Assembly (NCBI GenBank): GCA_963773655.1
Contig: CAVZBX010000001.1
Coordinates: forward strand, 1,644,052-1,708,051
Length of the DNA: 64,000 nt
Direction of reading: 5' to 3'
Origin: DASSQJ01 sp963773655
GTDB lineage: Bacteria; Actinomycetota; Actinomycetes; Actinomycetales; Dermatophilaceae
The number at the start of each line of letters is the position of its first letter. Positions within the stretch are counted from its first letter, which is position 1. This document shows positions 61,448 through 64,000 of this stretch, piece by piece. Both the position numbers and the translations under genes were made by a program. The notes below the pieces were generated by a model, which had not been told where the DNA came from, searched no databases, and saw nothing but the letters and a program-made list of their open reading frames with translations.

Positions 61448-62134
61448 ATGGCATCGAACGACGTCGCGCCGGACACGAAGAGGCAGCGACTCACTGCCGA
61501 CCGGGTGATCGACGGGGCCATGGCCCTCGCGGACCGGATCGGGGTGCACGACCTCACGATCCGCAGGCTCGCCGACGCGCTCGACACCAAGCCGATGACG
61601 ATCTACCACCACCTCCCCAACAAGGAGGCCATCCTCGACGGGATGGTCGAGCGGGTCTTCGCCGAGATCGACCGGCCGCCCACCGACCTGCCGTGGAAGC
61701 CGGCCATGCGACACCGCTGCCAGTCGGCCCGAGAGGTGCTCGGCCGCCACCCCTGGGCGGTGCCCCTCATGGAGTCCCGCACCAACCCCCTCCCCGAGAC
61801 CCTCGGCCACCACGACGCCGTGCTCGGCTGCCTGCGCCGAGGTGGCCTGTCGCTGGAGATGACGGCGCACGCGTACGCCCTCCTCGACAGCTACGTCTAC
61901 GGCTTCGCCCTCCAGGAAGCGAACCTCCCCGCCACCGGCGGCGACGAGATGGCCGACCTCGCCGAGGGACTCATCGAGCCGGTGCCCGACGGCGTCTTCC
62001 CGTACCTGACCGAGTTCGCGACCCACCACGTCCTGCAGCCCGGCTACGACTTCCGGACCGAGTTCGAGTTCGGTCTCGACCTCATCCTCGACGCCCTCGA
62101 GGCCATGATCCCTCGGGTCGACGCCGAGCCCTGA
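61448..62134 (+). CDS. TetR-family transcriptional repressor (TetR_C type)
   Basis: A 228-residue protein. The N-terminal helix-turn-helix lies in LTIRRLADALDTKPMTIYHH. The C-terminal domain (VPLMESRTNPLPETLGHHDA onward) matches TetR_C of the tetracycline-repressor class. ATG with GGAGGAGA upstream. Divergent to the reductase and its small membrane partner, which it presumably represses. Ligand unknown. Confidence 0.9.
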   Translation: MASNDVAPDTKRQRLTADRVIDGAMALADRIGVHDLTIRRLADALDTKPMTIYHHLPNKEAILDGMVERVFAEIDRPPTDLPWKPAMRHRCQSAREVLGRHPWAVPLMESRTNPLPETLGHHDAVLGCLRRGGLSLEMTAHAYALLDSYVYGFALQEANLPATGGDEMADLAEGLIEPVPDGVFPYLTEFATHHVLQPGYDFRTEFEFGLDLILDALEAMIPRVDAEP

Positions 62135-62538
62135 TATCCACCCTGGACCAACGTGGCACAAGCACCTGGAGCCATCGTGGAATCTGTCACGGGCTGCACG
62201 TCAGGCTGCGTCAGCACCCCAGCGATGACGACTTGCCCGCAGCACTAGGCAACCGTGGCCTCAGCCAAGACCGCTGCCGTCGTGGGCGTCCACAGGCGGC
62301 GATGTGACGCGTCTCCGAAGGGCCCGGATCGACAGCTCCGGGCGTTCACCTATCTGCCTTCCGGTGCATGCCCATGAAGTCGGATGTCAGTCGCAGGTGG
62401 CATCAGACGGCGCCGTCGAGGGCGTTCGGTAGTTGGGCGGGCGTACGCCTGGTGCTTCGCTGGTGGCCTGCCGTTCGTGATTGCGGTCGGGGGCTGGTTG
62501 CGACCATGCTGGGCGAACCATGGGTGGGAGCAGTCGGT
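62135..62538. other. Intergenic stretch of about 400 bases
   Basis: No gene supported. Frames on both strands lack family motifs. The in-frame upstream extension of the hydrolase gene (from 62368) has low-plausibility sequence. Confidence 0.4.
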
Positions 62539-63333
62539 ATGAGTCCCAGCAAGCCGATCGGTCCGGAGTTCCGGGCATTCGACTTCGCGCACGACCGGCG
62601 CACGTATGAGGTCTTTCGGGGTGGTTCGGGGCCAGCGGTTCTCGTGCTCCACGAGATCCCGGGCCTGCATCCAGGCGTCATCGATTTCGCCCGTCGGCTC
62701 ATCGGCGCTGGGTACACCGTGTACCTGCCGTCCCTGTACGGGCGCCCCGCAGCCCCGGCGAATGGCCGCGAGATCCTGCGATCGATCGTGCAGGTCTGCG
62801 TGGCGCGGGAGTTCACCAAGCTGGCCGACCGCACGAGCCCCGTCGTCGGGTGGCTGCGGGCACTCGCCGCGTCGGCCCACCGTGAGTGTGGCGGTCCAGG
62901 GGTCGGCGTGGTCGGGATGTGCTTCACCGGAGGTTTCGCGCTGGCAACAGCTCTCGACCCCTCAGTCGTCGCGTCCGTCATGAGCCAGCCGGTCATGCCT
63001 GCGCCAATCGGGAAGCATGGCCGTGCCGCCTTGGGCATGGATGCTCAGGATCTCTCCACAATCACGGAACGAACGAACGACGGACTGCGCGTGCTCGGGC
63101 TGCGGTTCACCAACGACCGGGGTTGCCCTCCGGAGCGATTCGAGACCCTCCGGACGACGCTGGGGACATCCTTCGAGGGGATCGAGATCGACTCTTCGCC
63201 GGGCAACGCGGCTGGGATCGCGCCGTCGGCGCACGCGGTGCTCACGGTCTCCCTCGTCGACGAGCCGGGGCATCCGACCCGGGTTGCCCTCGACCGGGTC
63301 CTGGCGTTTCTGGCCGAGCAGCTGCGCCCTTGA
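62539..63333 (+). CDS. Dienelactone hydrolase-family protein
   Basis: A 264-residue alpha/beta hydrolase. The oxyanion/HG-type motif is VLVLHEIPGLHPGVIDFARR, the nucleophile Cys is in GVGVVGMCFTGGFAL (GxCxGG as in dienelactone hydrolase), the acid lies in the MDAQDLST stretch and the His in VDEPGHPTRV. ATG 62539 is chosen, with GGGAG nine bases upstream. Substrate unknown. Confidence 0.85.
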   Translation: MSPSKPIGPEFRAFDFAHDRRTYEVFRGGSGPAVLVLHEIPGLHPGVIDFARRLIGAGYTVYLPSLYGRPAAPANGREILRSIVQVCVAREFTKLADRTSPVVGWLRALAASAHRECGGPGVGVVGMCFTGGFALATALDPSVVASVMSQPVMPAPIGKHGRAALGMDAQDLSTITERTNDGLRVLGLRFTNDRGCPPERFETLRTTLGTSFEGIEIDSSPGNAAGIAPSAHAVLTVSLVDEPGHPTRVALDRVLAFLAEQLRP

Positions 63334-63432
63334 ACGCCGTCGCGGCGTGAGAGCGAATCCAAGCCGGGCGGGATCCAGCGACCGATCGACGACGGTTTAC
63401 CTGCCGGGACTTCGAGTTCCGTGCCCGGGCCA

Positions 63433-63954
63433 TCAGTCATCCTCCGGCATCACCTGGGTGTCTTCAGTCTCGTAGGTGATGCGGAACACCGGGTAGTTGT
63501 CGGCGATTGCCTCGATGTCCTCGGTCGACGGCTCAGGGCCGAGACCGAAGTAGAAGCCTGCTTGGTCCGCATCGGCTTCCGCGCCGCTGCGTCGTTGGCC
63601 AGCCTGCAGGTACTCCGCGATGATCTCCGCGCGCTCGGTCGACGCGAGCTCCTCGAGGTGGACCTGTCGGGCTCCGCGACGGCGGACCACCGCCTGGCCG
63701 CGTGCTGCTCGGACATTCCTGACCCACTGCGACTCCCCGGCGAGAGCGACGAGGTAGTCATCGCCCCGGTAGCGAGTCCGAAGAATCGGCACGCGGCGCA
63801 CCTTCCCGGTCGTGCGCCCGCGCACCTGGAGCGTGACGGCGTCTCGCGGAGCCAGACCGAGCGATGTCAGCAGCACACCAAGCCAGTTGAGGCGCCGATA
63901 CCATCCCGCCTGGGGTCGGTAGGCCGTGCGGGCGGAATAGTCCTGAGGCTTCAC
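63433..63954 (-). CDS. Deazaflavin (F420)-dependent nitroreductase-family protein
   Basis: A 173-residue protein of the DDN/FDR fold: RRLNWLGVLLTSLGLAPRDA, then VTLQVRGRTTGKVRRVPILR (the characteristic RGRxTGKxRxVP motif), DDYLVALAGESQWVRNVRAA. It would use reduced F420 or bind a related flavin. GTG at 63954 preceded by AGGAGG. The upstream extension to the ATG at 63990 is less likely. Confidence 0.85.
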   Translation of the reverse strand: MKPQDYSARTAYRPQAGWYRRLNWLGVLLTSLGLAPRDAVTLQVRGRTTGKVRRVPILRTRYRGDDYLVALAGESQWVRNVRAARGQAVVRRRGARQVHLEELASTERAEIIAEYLQAGQRRSGAEADADQAGFYFGLGPEPSTEDIEAIADNYPVFRITYETEDTQVMPEDD

Positions 63955-64000
63955 GTCGACCGCCTCCTGACCGCAGCCGCCTGGCCGCATCTCAAAGTTC

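Noticed and set aside
1..64000. tRNA, rRNA or tmRNA genes
   Set aside because: No GTTCRA-type T-arm with acceptor pairing or rRNA consensus stretches were noticed by eye; a covariance-model scan would be decisive.

Overview
The window is very GC-rich and reads as the chromosome of an actinobacterium. It has GTG starts, many 1- or 4-base gene overlaps, a QcrCAB/caa3 respiratory supercomplex, GAF-ANTAR regulators, a Balon-like ribosome hibernation factor and an F420-type nitroreductase. A closer placement cannot be made from sequence alone. I saw no rRNA or tRNA gene and no CRISPR array.

Layout. (1) 1-2.3 kb: a partial Balon/baeRF-type protein and a CPA1 Na+/H+ antiporter. (2) 2.3-7.1 kb, minus strand: cytochrome c maturation genes ccmC-ccmE-ccmF-ccmG-ccmH (System I). 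(3) 7.2-16.2 kb, plus strand: ctaC-ctaD-ctaE, a CtaG-like membrane protein, a monoheme lipoprotein, then qcrC-qcrA-qcrB. The ccm products would attach the hemes of at least three c-type cytochromes encoded here. (4) 16.6-28.7 kb: a convergent UDP-glucuronate decarboxylase-like gene and a ten-gene minus-strand operon. The operon carries gmhA, hldE and a gmhB fused to a glycosyltransferase, which are the ADP-heptose steps. It also carries two GT9 heptosyltransferase-like genes, three other glycosyltransferases, a carbamoyltransferase and an SDR. I infer a carbamoylated, heptose-containing surface glycan. (5) 28.8-35 kb: a formate dehydrogenase operon whose catalytic subunit has an in-frame UGA followed by a textbook SECIS hairpin, so it is a selenoprotein. 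It is bracketed by two related GT2 genes. (6) 35-44 kb: a FUSC-type membrane protein, five GAF-ANTAR regulators, a YihY-type membrane protein and a PoxB-like pyruvate oxidase. (7) 44-49.4 kb: small conserved proteins, a RelA/SpoT-domain alarmone synthetase, a cinA remnant, an FAD oxidoreductase with a Rieske tail, and an S66 peptidase. (8) 49.4-64 kb: a looser region with IS30 and IS256 remnants, a two-component system beside a perfect 38-bp palindrome, several redox enzymes, a TetR repressor with visible operators, a dienelactone hydrolase and a deazaflavin-dependent nitroreductase.

Several genes (ctaE, three glycosyltransferases, the carbamoyltransferase, a histidine kinase, a serine hydrolase) are intact in protein motifs but broken by single-base shifts. 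Because some are essential parts of conserved complexes and the damage is clustered, I treat most of these as probable assembly indels. The truncated remnants (IS30, IS256, cinA, DUF421) look like real decay.

Many transcription units (ccm, the sugar epimerase, fdh, a GAF-ANTAR gene, yihY, poxB) are preceded by a GNNT-N14..16-GGGTAC/G element. This resembles the general-stress (SigB-type) promoter of actinobacteria and suggests that respiratory and energy functions here share stress control.
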